Shown here: positions 8,312 to 16,281 of the stretch, one piece after another
Layout: the number at the start of each line of letters is the position of its first letter
Position numbering within the stretch: the stretch's first letter is position 1
Assembly: GCA_030628155.1 (NCBI GenBank)
Contig: DAOVRL010000036.1
Location: 1 to 28,654 of the forward strand
Direction: 5' to 3'
Length of the DNA stretch: 28,654 nucleotides
Origin: DAOVRL01 sp023128595
GTDB lineage: Bacteria > Planctomycetota > Phycisphaerae > Sedimentisphaerales > Anaerobacaceae
Notes under the pieces: generated by a model
Database searches by the model: none
Seen by the model: only the letters and a program-made list of their open reading frames with translations
Told to the model about the DNA's origin: nothing
Made by a program: the position numbers and the translations under genes

Positions 8312-9910
8312 TCAGCTCTTCAGCAGCCTGTGATATATCATCGCAGCCAGCAGCAGCAAAAACACCAGCCCCGCCCACATCAGCCCCATGCCCAAAACAC
8401 TGCTTGAACCGAGGTTCTCGGTAATCTGCTTGCCACCCACTATGCAGACTATCAATACCGCCGCCGGCACGCAGCTTGCCCCGAAAGCCGTCAGCAGATG
8501 CCCCTCCTTCTTTATCACGCCGAGCCCGATGCCGATCAATATCATCGGCACGCAGCCCAAACCGAACACAAGCCGCGAATGTATCTCGGCTCGTATTTTC
8601 ACCAGCGTCTTCCGCATCTTCTTGTCAAGAGCATTGCCGAGTTTCCTCAATCTCTCGCCCGGGCCCTTCTTCAATACCCGCGATTGCGAAGCCTTGCCAA
8701 TCGCGCCCAGAACATTCTCCGTCTGGAATCTCTCTCTTACATCCACATCTTTCGGCGGAATCAGCCCGCGAATAATATGACGCATCTTCAGATCGCCCGA
8801 CCTTTCAATCCACAAATTGTGCAAATCCATAGTCAACGTCGGCGCCAGCTTGTTGCCCTCGATGTGCAGCGAGGCCTTCATAGGTCGCAATGTGGCCGGA
8901 AGCCCTTTGCCGCTCGTGTCCGATTCAATCACCACGATCTCCCCCTCCAGCTTGACCTTCTCATCACCCACCACAACATTGCTCGCTCTGAACTCAACCA
9001 GCTTCTCACCGCTGTGCAGCCTGTAATAATTGTTGGCATCGGCCCCCAACCAGCTCTCAATATCCTGGGCCAAAAGCTCTGTCGTAAACTGCGCGCAAGT
9101 GTCACGGGCAAGCTTTTCAATCGGATGAAATCGCATCAGATCGGCCCGAATCCTCTTCATCTCACCTATCTTCTTGAACTTGATAGCATCCGTCAACAGC
9201 GAGCCGAACTCCGTACTGATCGCACCCTGCTCCACGGAAAATCCGCCCTCGTCCTCAGGTCCGATCTGGAACGTATTATCTGCGAGTATTTGCACCTCGT
9301 GAAATCTGTCCTGCAGATTGAACGCCACTCGGGCCCTCTCGGCAGTGTAGATCTTCTCTACTCCGCCGCCTTTCAAATACGCCACCACCACACCAACTAA
9401 TGTGCCGCTTTGAACATCGGCATGGTCCGCATAAATCAGCCACGGCTCGTCCGTAGGAAGCTTGTAATAACCACGCCGCTCGATATTACGGAAAAGGATC
9501 TGTTTCGCATCGGCCTTGAGAGATTTCTCCGCCAAGTGAACGAAAAAGGGGAGCATGTGAAAACTCAATACCAGATTCGCTATCGCCACTACAATCGCAA
9601 GCGACAAGCCCGGATAGACCAGCGTCAGAAAACTTATCCCACTCGCCCGGCACGCGTCAAACTCGTTGTCGCTCGCGAATCGACCGTACACCAAAGCCGA
9701 CGCAAACAATGCCGCCATCGGCAGCACGAACGTCAGCGTTATGGGCAGAAAATAACCCATCAGGCTCAGAACCTGCCGCGGACCGACTCCGTATTCCTGC
9801 ACCGGACGAAGAATACTCCCAAGGCTCAAAATCAGCGTCAGCCCAACCACCGCAAGCACAAAAACCTTCAACAGCTCGCGAAATATATATCTGTGCAGTG
9901 TAAAAACCAT
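8312..9910 (-). CDS. lptF: LPS export permease LptF (YjgP/YjgQ family)
   Basis: Inner-membrane permease of 532 residues, clearly longer than usual for the family (about 360-400). Three N-terminal helices include the conserved-looking PMAALFASALVYGRFASDNEFDA-type segment, where the E/D residues follow the second helix. A long periplasmic domain (about residues 130-420) follows, then three C-terminal helices beginning near RLVFGLGCVPM. The extra length sits in the periplasmic part and includes a basic, probably cytoplasm-facing stretch (RVLKKGPGERLRKLGNALDKK). A TTG at 9925 is in frame, but the ATG at 9910 starts directly before the first helix and is preferred. It lies 29 bases after the SurA-like gene and 31 before lptG, consistent with one envelope-biogenesis operon. 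Confidence 0.83.
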   Translation of the reverse strand: MVFTLHRYIFRELLKVFVLAVVGLTLILSLGSILRPVQEYGVGPRQVLSLMGYFLPITLTFVLPMAALFASALVYGRFASDNEFDACRASGISFLTLVYPGLSLAIVVAIANLVLSFHMLPFFVHLAEKSLKADAKQILFRNIERRGYYKLPTDEPWLIYADHADVQSGTLVGVVVAYLKGGGVEKIYTAERARVAFNLQDRFHEVQILADNTFQIGPEDEGGFSVEQGAISTEFGSLLTDAIKFKKIGEMKRIRADLMRFHPIEKLARDTCAQFTTELLAQDIESWLGADANNYYRLHSGEKLVEFRASNVVVGDEKVKLEGEIVVIESDTSGKGLPATLRPMKASLHIEGNKLAPTLTMDLHNLWIERSGDLKMRHIIRGLIPPKDVDVRERFQTENVLGAIGKASQSRVLKKGPGERLRKLGNALDKKMRKTLVKIRAEIHSRLVFGLGCVPMILIGIGLGVIKKEGHLLTAFGASCVPAAVLIVCIVGGKQITENLGSSSVLGMGLMWAGLVFLLLLAAMIYHRLLKS

Positions 9911-9939
9911 TTCTCTACTTTCCAATAGCGCTTTTGCCC

Positions 9940-11493
9940 CTACGGTATGTCCAGCGGATTGATATCCTTAATCCTGTCCGCATAGAGCTTGTATGAGTAT
10001 TTTCCTAACAGCTCTTTGCAGTACTTCTCCAACAAGGCATCTCCTTTCTCGCTGCGAATTCTCCATTTGACGCGCTCCTGGACATCATCCGAAAACTCTA
10101 TCACCTTGCCCGGATGCTTCTCCAGAATCTTAACGATCCGCCACTTGAACTCGCCGCGATATGAGCCTTTCACAGGCCCAACTACCTCGTTCGGGTCACC
10201 CTCCCATAAATCCTTCCAAAAATACGCCTCGGTGCCGGGAGAAATATCAACGGCCTTGCCCTCCTTGTCCAGTGTGTATTTCTGCTTGACCGACTCGAAG
10301 TCCTTGCCCTCATCCAGCTCGCCCTTTGCTTTCTCGGCCGTCTTGAGATCCGAACACCAGATTTGGTCGATCTTGAGCTTCCTGTCTTGCCTGAACTGCT
10401 CCTCGTGCTCTTTCAAATATGCCTTCATCTCCTCGGTCGTTGGATCTTCAACCTCCTTATTCCTCGCCTGTTTGGATTCACCCAACAGAATCCTGTCCTC
10501 GTCTTCTCGCACCTGCTTCTTCAGGTTCTCGTCCTTGTCGAACCCTAACGACACCGCCTCCGAAACAAGAAGCGGCGTCCTCAAAGACCGCTCCAACAAC
10601 GCATCAACCCCCTGCGGGGTATGCAAATCCTGCGGCCGACCAGACGGGACTATCTCTCCCAATGTCTCGAACCAGTCCTTCATCGTTACTTTTCCCTTGT
10701 CAAAGGTCGCCAGAACAATGTTCTTTTCCTCCTCAGTCAGCTCGTCTCTGATCTGACTGTTGCGAATCCAGGGAACCTTGCGCTCCGCTTTCGGACGATA
10801 CAACAGCCTTTGGTGAAGCTGCGCCGCCTTGAGATAATTGGTCCTCATCTTTCTGACATTTGACTTCTTATATATCTCCGTGTAGTATTGGCCCAGAATT
10901 GCGTTGGCTTTCGTCCTTTCGGCCATCTGTTTTGCCCGCGCCTTGTCCAGCTTCGGGTCAGCCTTCATCCTCGCCTCGATCTCCGACTCAGTCACCGTCA
11001 GCTTGCCCACCAGGTGCTTCTGCATCAGAAGGTTCGTAATCCTTCGCTCCCTGAGTCTCTTGACGGCGCTATAGTTCATTTCCTTCTTAAGATATTCCCC
11101 TTCCTTACGGCCCTGCATTATCATCGCCTTTTCCGCTATCATCGTAAGAAGCACCTTCTTCGCGTCGGTCGGCTCAGCCTTGCCGAAACCATCGTAATCG
11201 TATGGCTGAAGCTCCGTCATCAGTCGTTTCACGAGATCATCTTTTGTGATAACGTAATCGCCTATCTCTGCAACGACAATCGACGGCTCCGCCGTGCCTT
11301 CGGCCGCTGGGCCTTCAGCCGGCCCCTCTGGTTTCTCCGCCGCCGCCGGTTTTGCCGCCGGCTGTTTCGCCTCACTGCCGGCCGGCTTCTTCGCCTCATT
11401 GACCGCACCACCGCCACCTCTCACACGCCCGACGGAAAGGACCATCACCAATCCCGCCAAAAACAGCACCAATTTGCTTGAGGTCTTCTTCAT
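9940..11493 (-). CDS. SurA/PpiC-like periplasmic chaperone-isomerase
   Basis: Exported protein of 517 residues. The N-terminus (MKKTSSKLVLFLAGLVMVLSVG) is a signal peptide or membrane anchor, followed by an Ala/Pro/Lys/Glu-rich linker of about 50 residues, then a long SurA_N-like helical region beginning at VVAEIGDYVITKDDLV. A parvulin-like region follows at about residues 375-470 (LKIDQIWCSDLKTAEK, then EVVGPVKGSYRGEFKWRIVKILEK). SurA-type proteins escort outer-membrane proteins through the periplasm. The parvulin part is divergent and its isomerase activity is uncertain. A GTG at 11502 is in frame, but AAGGAG at 11504-11509 is only one base from it and 10 from the ATG at 11493, so I chose the ATG. 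It heads the lptF-lptG run. Confidence 0.75.
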   Translation of the reverse strand: MKKTSSKLVLFLAGLVMVLSVGRVRGGGGAVNEAKKPAGSEAKQPAAKPAAAEKPEGPAEGPAAEGTAEPSIVVAEIGDYVITKDDLVKRLMTELQPYDYDGFGKAEPTDAKKVLLTMIAEKAMIMQGRKEGEYLKKEMNYSAVKRLRERRITNLLMQKHLVGKLTVTESEIEARMKADPKLDKARAKQMAERTKANAILGQYYTEIYKKSNVRKMRTNYLKAAQLHQRLLYRPKAERKVPWIRNSQIRDELTEEEKNIVLATFDKGKVTMKDWFETLGEIVPSGRPQDLHTPQGVDALLERSLRTPLLVSEAVSLGFDKDENLKKQVREDEDRILLGESKQARNKEVEDPTTEEMKAYLKEHEEQFRQDRKLKIDQIWCSDLKTAEKAKGELDEGKDFESVKQKYTLDKEGKAVDISPGTEAYFWKDLWEGDPNEVVGPVKGSYRGEFKWRIVKILEKHPGKVIEFSDDVQERVKWRIRSEKGDALLEKYCKELLGKYSYKLYADRIKDINPLDIP

Positions 11494-11593
11494 CTTGTTC
11501 ACTCTCCTTGTATAGAATATTCACAATTTACGCCCGCCGCCGCCCGCATCACTCCAGGCTGTCCCGGCCACACAATAAGCTATTACGCCCTTG

Positions 11594-11621
11594 ATTATAA
11601 CCTTTTCGCCCCCATTAGCAA
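11594..11621 (-). promoter_or_regulatory. Predicted sigma70-type promoter for the surA-lptF-lptG run
   Basis: On the minus strand TTGCTA (complement of 11616-11621) is followed after 16 bases by TATAAT (complement of 11594-11599), a perfect -10 hexamer. Transcription would begin near 11587 and give a leader of about 95 nt before the SurA-like ATG. The -35 hexamer matches the consensus at 4 of 6 positions. Confidence 0.45.
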
Positions 11622-11767
11622 AGCGAAATTGTCGCTGCACGCACCTTGCCCATCCCCGACTTCGATCAGATAAGCCGATTTTCCATTTGCCTCAATCAGC
11701 CATAACCCTTACAATAGACTCGTCGAATTGTCGATACTACTCACTTACAACTGAAATCTTGGGCAAA

Positions 11768-12907
11768 ATGGGCACGAAATATCAACAGCACTGCAAAATT
11801 GAAGTTGGGCATAAGAAAACGCAAAACCACAAAAATCCGAACGCTAAGTGCCTCCGGAACTCCCGGAAAATCGTCTTGCCCGCACTCGCCGGTTGTGCCC
11901 TTCTCTGCGTCCTTTTTCTCCTAACCGATTTGTGTGCCGATACGATTGTCCTCAAGGAAGGCCAGACCCTCACAGGCCTGATACTTGCCGAAAAAGAATC
12001 CACCTTGTACGTGGATATCGGCATTACCGTCTTGGCTGTCCCAAAAGAAGAAATACTCCAGTATGAATACACCAAGAGCTTCGATATCGCAGAGGCCGAC
12101 GTCAATGACGTAAATGATTACGATCCGGAGCTCCACAAACAGCAGCATCCGGACCGCCTCTACAGGACCGCCGACCTCAAGAAAACTACTATCGCAAAAT
12201 GTGTCGAACTCGTCTCCGAGGCCGTCGTAAAAGTATCCAGCCCCGCAGGAACGGGCTCCGGATTCTTTATAAATGAAGATGGATACCTCATAACCAACTA
12301 TCACGTAATAGAAAAAGAAACCAAAATCGAAGTTACCCTGTTCGCCAAAGCCGAAAACGGCTTCGAAAGAAGAAAATTGAAAAAGGTCAAAATCGAAGCA
12401 ATCAATCTCTTTGTCGATCTGGCCCTGCTGAAAATCGAAGACCTGCCTCCCGGAAAAACCAAATTCGCTTACCTCGGCGACCTCAGCCGTATCGAAGTCG
12501 GCGAGCAGGTCTTTGCTGTCGGCAATCCACTCGGACTCGAACGAACAGTAACCGACGGCGTCATCAGCACAAAAAGCAGGGCATTCGAAGGACTTGTCTA
12601 TCTGCAGACCAACGCCGACATCAATCCGGGTAATTCCGGCGGACCCTTGTTCAACCTCGCCGGCGAGGTCATCGGCGTCACCAACATGGGCTATATCTTC
12701 TATGGCGGCCTCGGCTTCGCAGTACCAGTCAACTACGTCAGGCACTTCATTGAAAACCGCGAAGCCTTCGCCTACGACAAGGACAACCCCAACACCGGCT
12801 ACAGGTACCTCCAGCCCGACAAAAGACGCAACCAGGCCGAACCCGACTTCCTCAAAAACAAAAAAGAAAGGCCCCCAAATGAAACTCTCCGCCAAAACAG
12901 CTCATAA
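11768..12907 (+). CDS. HtrA-like trypsin-type serine protease with N-terminal beta domain, no PDZ
   Basis: Exported or membrane-anchored serine protease of about 379 residues. A hydrophobic anchor at about residues 34-53 (IVLPALAGCALLCVLFLL) is followed by a small beta-rich module (DTIVLKEGQTLTGLI to EEILQYEY, about 58-101), then a trypsin-like domain with a complete triad: His179 (NYHVI), Asp217 (DLALLKI) and Ser290 (NPGNSGGPL). Unlike DegP/HtrA it stops soon after the protease domain, and no PDZ domain follows. The role is probably envelope protein quality control or regulated processing. I placed the start at the ATG at 11768. The frame is open back to 11591 without a clear ribosome binding site, so the start is uncertain. 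Its last 29 bases overlap the next gene, which points to translational coupling. Confidence 0.85.
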   Translation: MGTKYQQHCKIEVGHKKTQNHKNPNAKCLRNSRKIVLPALAGCALLCVLFLLTDLCADTIVLKEGQTLTGLILAEKESTLYVDIGITVLAVPKEEILQYEYTKSFDIAEADVNDVNDYDPELHKQQHPDRLYRTADLKKTTIAKCVELVSEAVVKVSSPAGTGSGFFINEDGYLITNYHVIEKETKIEVTLFAKAENGFERRKLKKVKIEAINLFVDLALLKIEDLPPGKTKFAYLGDLSRIEVGEQVFAVGNPLGLERTVTDGVISTKSRAFEGLVYLQTNADINPGNSGGPLFNLAGEVIGVTNMGYIFYGGLGFAVPVNYVRHFIENREAFAYDKDNPNTGYRYLQPDKRRNQAEPDFLKNKKERPPNETLRQNSS

Positions 12908-14768
12908 ACCCACAAATCGAACCATCCCTCGCCCTGCGATGTTCTTATGCTCCTGCGCCCTTGTCCTCCTGTGCTTACCTCTCTGCGTCCAGGCCGTGAG
13001 CTTGCCCAAAACCGCCGAGCTTCTCCCACCCGAAACCGTCCTTCTCATCGACATCCATAATTTCAACCAGCTTACAGAGCAGTTCAAAAAAACCAGCTTC
13101 TACAGGCTCTACAAAGACCCCGCAATGGCCGCCTTCGTCGATGACGTCAAAGAAAAAATCCGTGAAAAAATCAAAGAGGCGGACAGCAAGTTTGCCACCT
13201 CAATTTTTGATCCTGGCATATTCCCCGAGGGTAAGGTGGCCTTCGCAATAATTCTCAACGAACAAACAATGGATGCCAACGACCTGCCCTTTTTGTTCAT
13301 AATCCAGGCCGGCCAACAAATCGATAAATTCAAAGAATATGTACGAAAAATGGTCACCGGAGAAATCAACGAGGGGGCACGCCTCCAGACCGAAGATTAC
13401 CGCGGTGTCACTGTTGAAACCCTTATCGACGCCGAATCAGCATTTAGCCACTGCTTTATTGACGACTGTTTCATAATCAGTTTACCCGATATCCTCAAAT
13501 TCGTCGTCGCCCATATCAAAGGCGCCCCCGGCGCCACCCTCGCCGACGACCCTGACTACACGGCCGCGATCAAAGCCGTCGGACCACACCACGACATCGA
13601 CATCTACGTCAATCTAAAGCAATTCATAAAGGCAATGGTCGCCGATGACTCAGCCGGCCGACTCAAGAGCACCGTCACAAATCTGGGCCTCGATAATGTC
13701 GCCTCGCTCGGCTGCTCAATCGGACTCGGACGAGACCCGGGCAGCGGCTCGTCCGCCAAGGCGCTTCTAAAAATTGACGGCGAGAAAAAAGGCCTCTGCA
13801 AAATGCTCGAACTCGAATCGGCCGCTATGAGAGTACCCAAATTCGCACCGGCCGATTTCTCCTCGGCCACATTTGTCAACTTAAACGTCAAAAAGGCCTA
13901 CGATGCACTCTACCGCATTGCATACGCCTTCAGCCCCCAGTTCGCTGCAATAATGGTTATGCCGATTCTGCCCACCAGCCCCGATGGCCGCCCGGGCCTG
14001 ATGCTCAAAGCCGACATCATCGACCATCTCGGCTCACAGCTTCTCAGCTTCCGCAGCATAGACAAATCCGCCCCCGCAACAGCCATCCCAACGTCCGAAT
14101 CCATTATTGCCCTCGCTGCAAACAACCGCAGTGCCCTCGAAACGTCCCTCTCACGCCTCCATGCCTTGTTTTCCCAGAACAAGCCCGATGCCAGACGCCA
14201 GCTCCTCGGCCACACGATTTACCTGATTGACCCCTCCACCATCCTGCCCCCCTTTATTTCCGGTGCAAAGCCGTCTATACAGGCCCCCTCTCAGCCGCCG
14301 TCGCAAATACCCCTGTCTCTACTGCTGCCCAAGATCGCATTCACAGTTACTGATACCCATCTGATTTTAGGCCTTGAGGCCCCGGTCGAGCGGGCAATTC
14401 GCACCTTGAGCGCCGGGCCCGACCCGGACGCTATCCCAAAGTGGTTCGCCAAGGCCAAATCCACCATCCCCGATGTCGTCGGATTAGCCGGCCTACAGAA
14501 CGATGCCGCTTTGGCCCAGGTCGTCTGGAAAACTATGAAAGAATCCGACAGCAGCGAGTCCAAAACCTCCGACGACAAACGCTCAATCGGAATCGGCGTG
14601 AGCCCCACCGGGGGCCTCTCGCTCACACAAAGCGGCATTGACCTCGTGAACACCGGCCTCTTGCCCGAATTCGACCTCGTCCGAAAATACTTCGGCCTCT
14701 CCGTCACCTACGGAATCTCCAGGCCCGACGGATTCTTTTTCGAGTTCAAGTACATCTACCCCGACTAA
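12879..14768 (+). CDS. Exported protein of unknown function, coupled to the HtrA-like protease
   Basis: Protein of 629 residues that I cannot assign to a named family. An N-terminal signal peptide has its hydrophobic core at about residues 21-38 (MFLCSCALVLLCLPLCVQA), with a likely cleavage after QA. The mature part opens with LPPETVLLIDIHNFNQL, a pattern seen in DUF3352-like and other planctomycete secreted proteins of unknown role (recollection). It is largely soluble, with no further membrane helices, and ends in a plain FKYIYPD. The ATG at 12879 overlaps the end of the protease gene by 29 bases and follows AGAAAGG. The frame is open further upstream inside the protease gene, but that part is only an alternative reading. 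It may be a substrate, partner or inhibitor of the protease, an inference from coupling alone. Confidence 0.75.
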   Translation: MKLSAKTAHKPTNRTIPRPAMFLCSCALVLLCLPLCVQAVSLPKTAELLPPETVLLIDIHNFNQLTEQFKKTSFYRLYKDPAMAAFVDDVKEKIREKIKEADSKFATSIFDPGIFPEGKVAFAIILNEQTMDANDLPFLFIIQAGQQIDKFKEYVRKMVTGEINEGARLQTEDYRGVTVETLIDAESAFSHCFIDDCFIISLPDILKFVVAHIKGAPGATLADDPDYTAAIKAVGPHHDIDIYVNLKQFIKAMVADDSAGRLKSTVTNLGLDNVASLGCSIGLGRDPGSGSSAKALLKIDGEKKGLCKMLELESAAMRVPKFAPADFSSATFVNLNVKKAYDALYRIAYAFSPQFAAIMVMPILPTSPDGRPGLMLKADIIDHLGSQLLSFRSIDKSAPATAIPTSESIIALAANNRSALETSLSRLHALFSQNKPDARRQLLGHTIYLIDPSTILPPFISGAKPSIQAPSQPPSQIPLSLLLPKIAFTVTDTHLILGLEAPVERAIRTLSAGPDPDAIPKWFAKAKSTIPDVVGLAGLQNDAALAQVVWKTMKESDSSESKTSDDKRSIGIGVSPTGGLSLTQSGIDLVNTGLLPEFDLVRKYFGLSVTYGISRPDGFFFEFKYIYPD

Positions 14769-14801
14769 CACACAACACAAAAAACATACGCGCTTTATCA
14801 A

Positions 14802-14835
14802 GCAGACCTCCAACCGTGAGGGACGGTTAGTCTGC
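14802..14835 (+). terminator. Possible terminator hairpin
   Basis: GCAGAC (14802-14807) and AACCGT (14812-14817) pair with ACGGTT (14823-14828) and GTCTGC (14830-14835). This gives a two-part 12-bp stem with a small asymmetric bulge and a 5-base loop. It stands 34 bases after the stop of the 629-residue protein gene and before the pilus leader. No strong T-run follows, so intrinsic termination is only a possibility. Confidence 0.45.
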
Positions 14836-14925
14836 ATTTCTCACCGCCGATCACGCATTTTATAGGAACGAGAATCGCCCTTTGTGATTTTCTTCAAAAT
14901 ACCGTCCTTATATTGACGCTTGCGT

Positions 14926-14955
14926 TTGGCTGACCTGAGTTCTGTTTCCTATATT
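14926..14955 (+). promoter_or_regulatory. Predicted promoter of the pilus gene cluster
   Basis: TTGGCT (14926-14931), an 18-base spacer and TATATT (14950-14955) form the best sigma70-like match in the 385-base gap before pilM. The -10 matches consensus at 5 of 6 positions and the -35 at 4 of 6. Transcription from about 14962 would give a leader of nearly 200 nt that contains the inverted repeats described at 14967-15110. Confidence 0.35.
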
Positions 14956-14966
14956 TTAATTGGCAT

Positions 14967-15110
14967 CATCGGGATCGAGCCTGGATCGCCGCCGGTCCCG
15001 GCCGGGCCGCGACGCGGTAATTTAGTGCAGGCGCCGACCCGAAATCCCGATGTATCCGAATGGTGGCAGGGTGCCATTTTACAGCTTAGCCGAAAGACCC
15101 GGCCCTGCAC
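14967..15110 (+). promoter_or_regulatory. Structured leader upstream of pilM (candidate RNA element)
   Basis: This gene-free stretch is dense in complementary segments. CATCGGGAT (14967-14975) pairs with ATCCCGATG (15044-15052). GTGCAGG plus GCC (15025-15034, one bulged C) pairs with GGC plus CCTGCAC (15101-15110). TGGCA-GGG-TGCCA forms a hairpin at 15064-15076, and CCCGGCCGGG at 14997-15006 is a palindrome. The first two pairings cannot coexist in a simple nested fold, because one arm of the first lies between the arms of the second while its partner lies outside. They therefore make either a pseudoknot or alternative states. It matches no riboswitch consensus I know; the conserved cores of c-di-GMP type I are absent. 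Confidence 0.45.
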
Positions 15111-15159
15111 AATAAGGTCAAGGCGCAGCGCATGATACGCTTGCATAGGTGAGATGTAT

Positions 15160-16143
15160 ATGTTGGGACTCTTGAAAAGCCGCCCCTGCTCGATTGGCGT
15201 GGACGCCGAATGTGACAACATCAGATTAGCCCAGCTTGCCGACAACGGAAAGGGCATAAAGCTAATCGCCGGAAGAAACAGAAATCGCCCGGACGACATC
15301 AAACCCAGCTCCAGCAGTTGGCAACGCTGGGCTGCCCAGACAATACGCCTGTTCACGGCAAACGGTGATTTCCACGGCAAAGACGTCATCGCCGCTATAC
15401 CCGCAAGCGATGTATTCATCGACCACATAAGGGTATCGAAAACAAATGACAATGAAACCAAACTCGATGATATCGCCTTTTCCAAGATAAAGCAGAAACT
15501 GCCATTCAAGCCCGTCAAAGACAACGTAATGATAAAGTGCATCCGAACCGAGGATGACAACGTCCTCGTGATTGTCGCCGAACGAAAGACCATTGACAGG
15601 CACCTCGCAATTTACGAAAAGGCCAATCTCCGCATTAAGACTATCGCCGTTTGGCCGCTTGCCCTGATAAACTGCTATACCACCTTCTTCGGAAGGAGAA
15701 AATCCGACATCAAAGCCATTGTCATGCTCGTCAGTATTGAGACAAACTGCACAAACGTTGTAATTTGTCGTCATAAGAATATCCTCTTTGCCCGCTCGGT
15801 ATCGATAGGCGCAAAGCAGCTCGATGATGACAAGGTGGTAACGAGGTTCGTGCTCGAGCTGACCGCCTGCAGACGACAGTTCAGCTCGATGCACCGAAGC
15901 GCGCAAATAGAGCGCTTGATTTTCCTTACCGGCCACGCCGTTGACAGGACCACCTGTGCGGCAATAGCAAAACAGCTCGAAATGCCCGCACAGAGCGGAG
16001 ATTGTCTGGCCGCCGTCCAAATAAGTAATCCCTATCGCCTGGGGATTGACAGAAGATCCGCCTCTTCCGATTCCGATGAAGTCGCGGCCCGGCAAAAGCA
16101 GCAGGTTAACTGGGCGACGGCCTTTGGCCTGAGTCTATCCTAA
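15160..16143 (+). CDS. pilM: PilM-like actin-fold pilus assembly protein
   Basis: Cytoplasmic protein of about 327 residues, first gene of the pilus cluster. The N-terminus SIGVDAECDNIRLAQL is the phosphate-1 strand of the actin/FtsA-like fold used by PilM, and AAIPASDVFIDHIRVSK matches the early PilM segment. PilM docks on the PilN N-terminal peptide and links the inner-membrane platform to the motor. It is somewhat short and divergent for the family, and I cannot confirm ATP-binding residues. Two in-frame starts exist, ATG at 15154 and at 15160. The AGGTGAG at 15147-15153 abuts the first and is well spaced for the second, so I used 15160. PilN-, PilO- and PilB-like genes follow on the same strand, which decides the call. 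Confidence 0.75.
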   Translation: MLGLLKSRPCSIGVDAECDNIRLAQLADNGKGIKLIAGRNRNRPDDIKPSSSSWQRWAAQTIRLFTANGDFHGKDVIAAIPASDVFIDHIRVSKTNDNETKLDDIAFSKIKQKLPFKPVKDNVMIKCIRTEDDNVLVIVAERKTIDRHLAIYEKANLRIKTIAVWPLALINCYTTFFGRRKSDIKAIVMLVSIETNCTNVVICRHKNILFARSVSIGAKQLDDDKVVTRFVLELTACRRQFSSMHRSAQIERLIFLTGHAVDRTTCAAIAKQLEMPAQSGDCLAAVQISNPYRLGIDRRSASSDSDEVAARQKQQVNWATAFGLSLS

Positions 16144-16194
16144 CGAAAGACAACAAAATGAGACAATGCACGCTAATAAACGCCGCAATAGGAA

Positions 16195-16249
16195 GTAGCA
16201 TCGGCATCCTGCCGATGATTCGAAAACACGGGCAGGATGCCCGTGCTAC
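16195..16249. repeat. Twin-hairpin palindromic unit between pilM and pilN (REP/BIME-like)
   Basis: Two adjacent perfect 8-bp hairpins occur: CATCGGCA-TCC-TGCCGATG at 16199-16217 and CACGGGCA-GGA-TGCCCGTG at 16227-16245. They can also pair with each other, since GTAGCA..GGCATCCTGCC (16195-16213) is the near-complement of GGCAGGATGCC..TGCTAC (16231-16249), giving one 19-bp stem with a single mismatch and one wobble. The paired arrangement is the layout of bacterial interspersed REP units. Similar GCACGGGCATCCTGCC elements recur in other planctomycete genomes (recollection, not searched). It would lie in the pil mRNA. Confidence 0.75.
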
Positions 16250-16281
16250 GAACGTGTGTGCTTTGAGAGGTAGGGTAAAAA

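Noticed and set aside
8498..9400. Plus-strand open frame of 300 codons opposite lptF
   Set aside because: No domain, no ribosome binding site, His/Arg/Gln-rich composition typical of an antisense reading of lptF.
11921..12895. Long minus-strand open frame (324 codons) opposite the HtrA-like gene
   Set aside because: It lies antisense to a gene with a full catalytic triad and codes for an unlikely Phe/Val/Asp-rich peptide. It is a shadow of codon bias.
14960..15153. c-di-GMP type I riboswitch in the pilus leader
   Set aside because: The conserved GGCAAA and GACGCAAAG cores are absent, though the leader is clearly structured.
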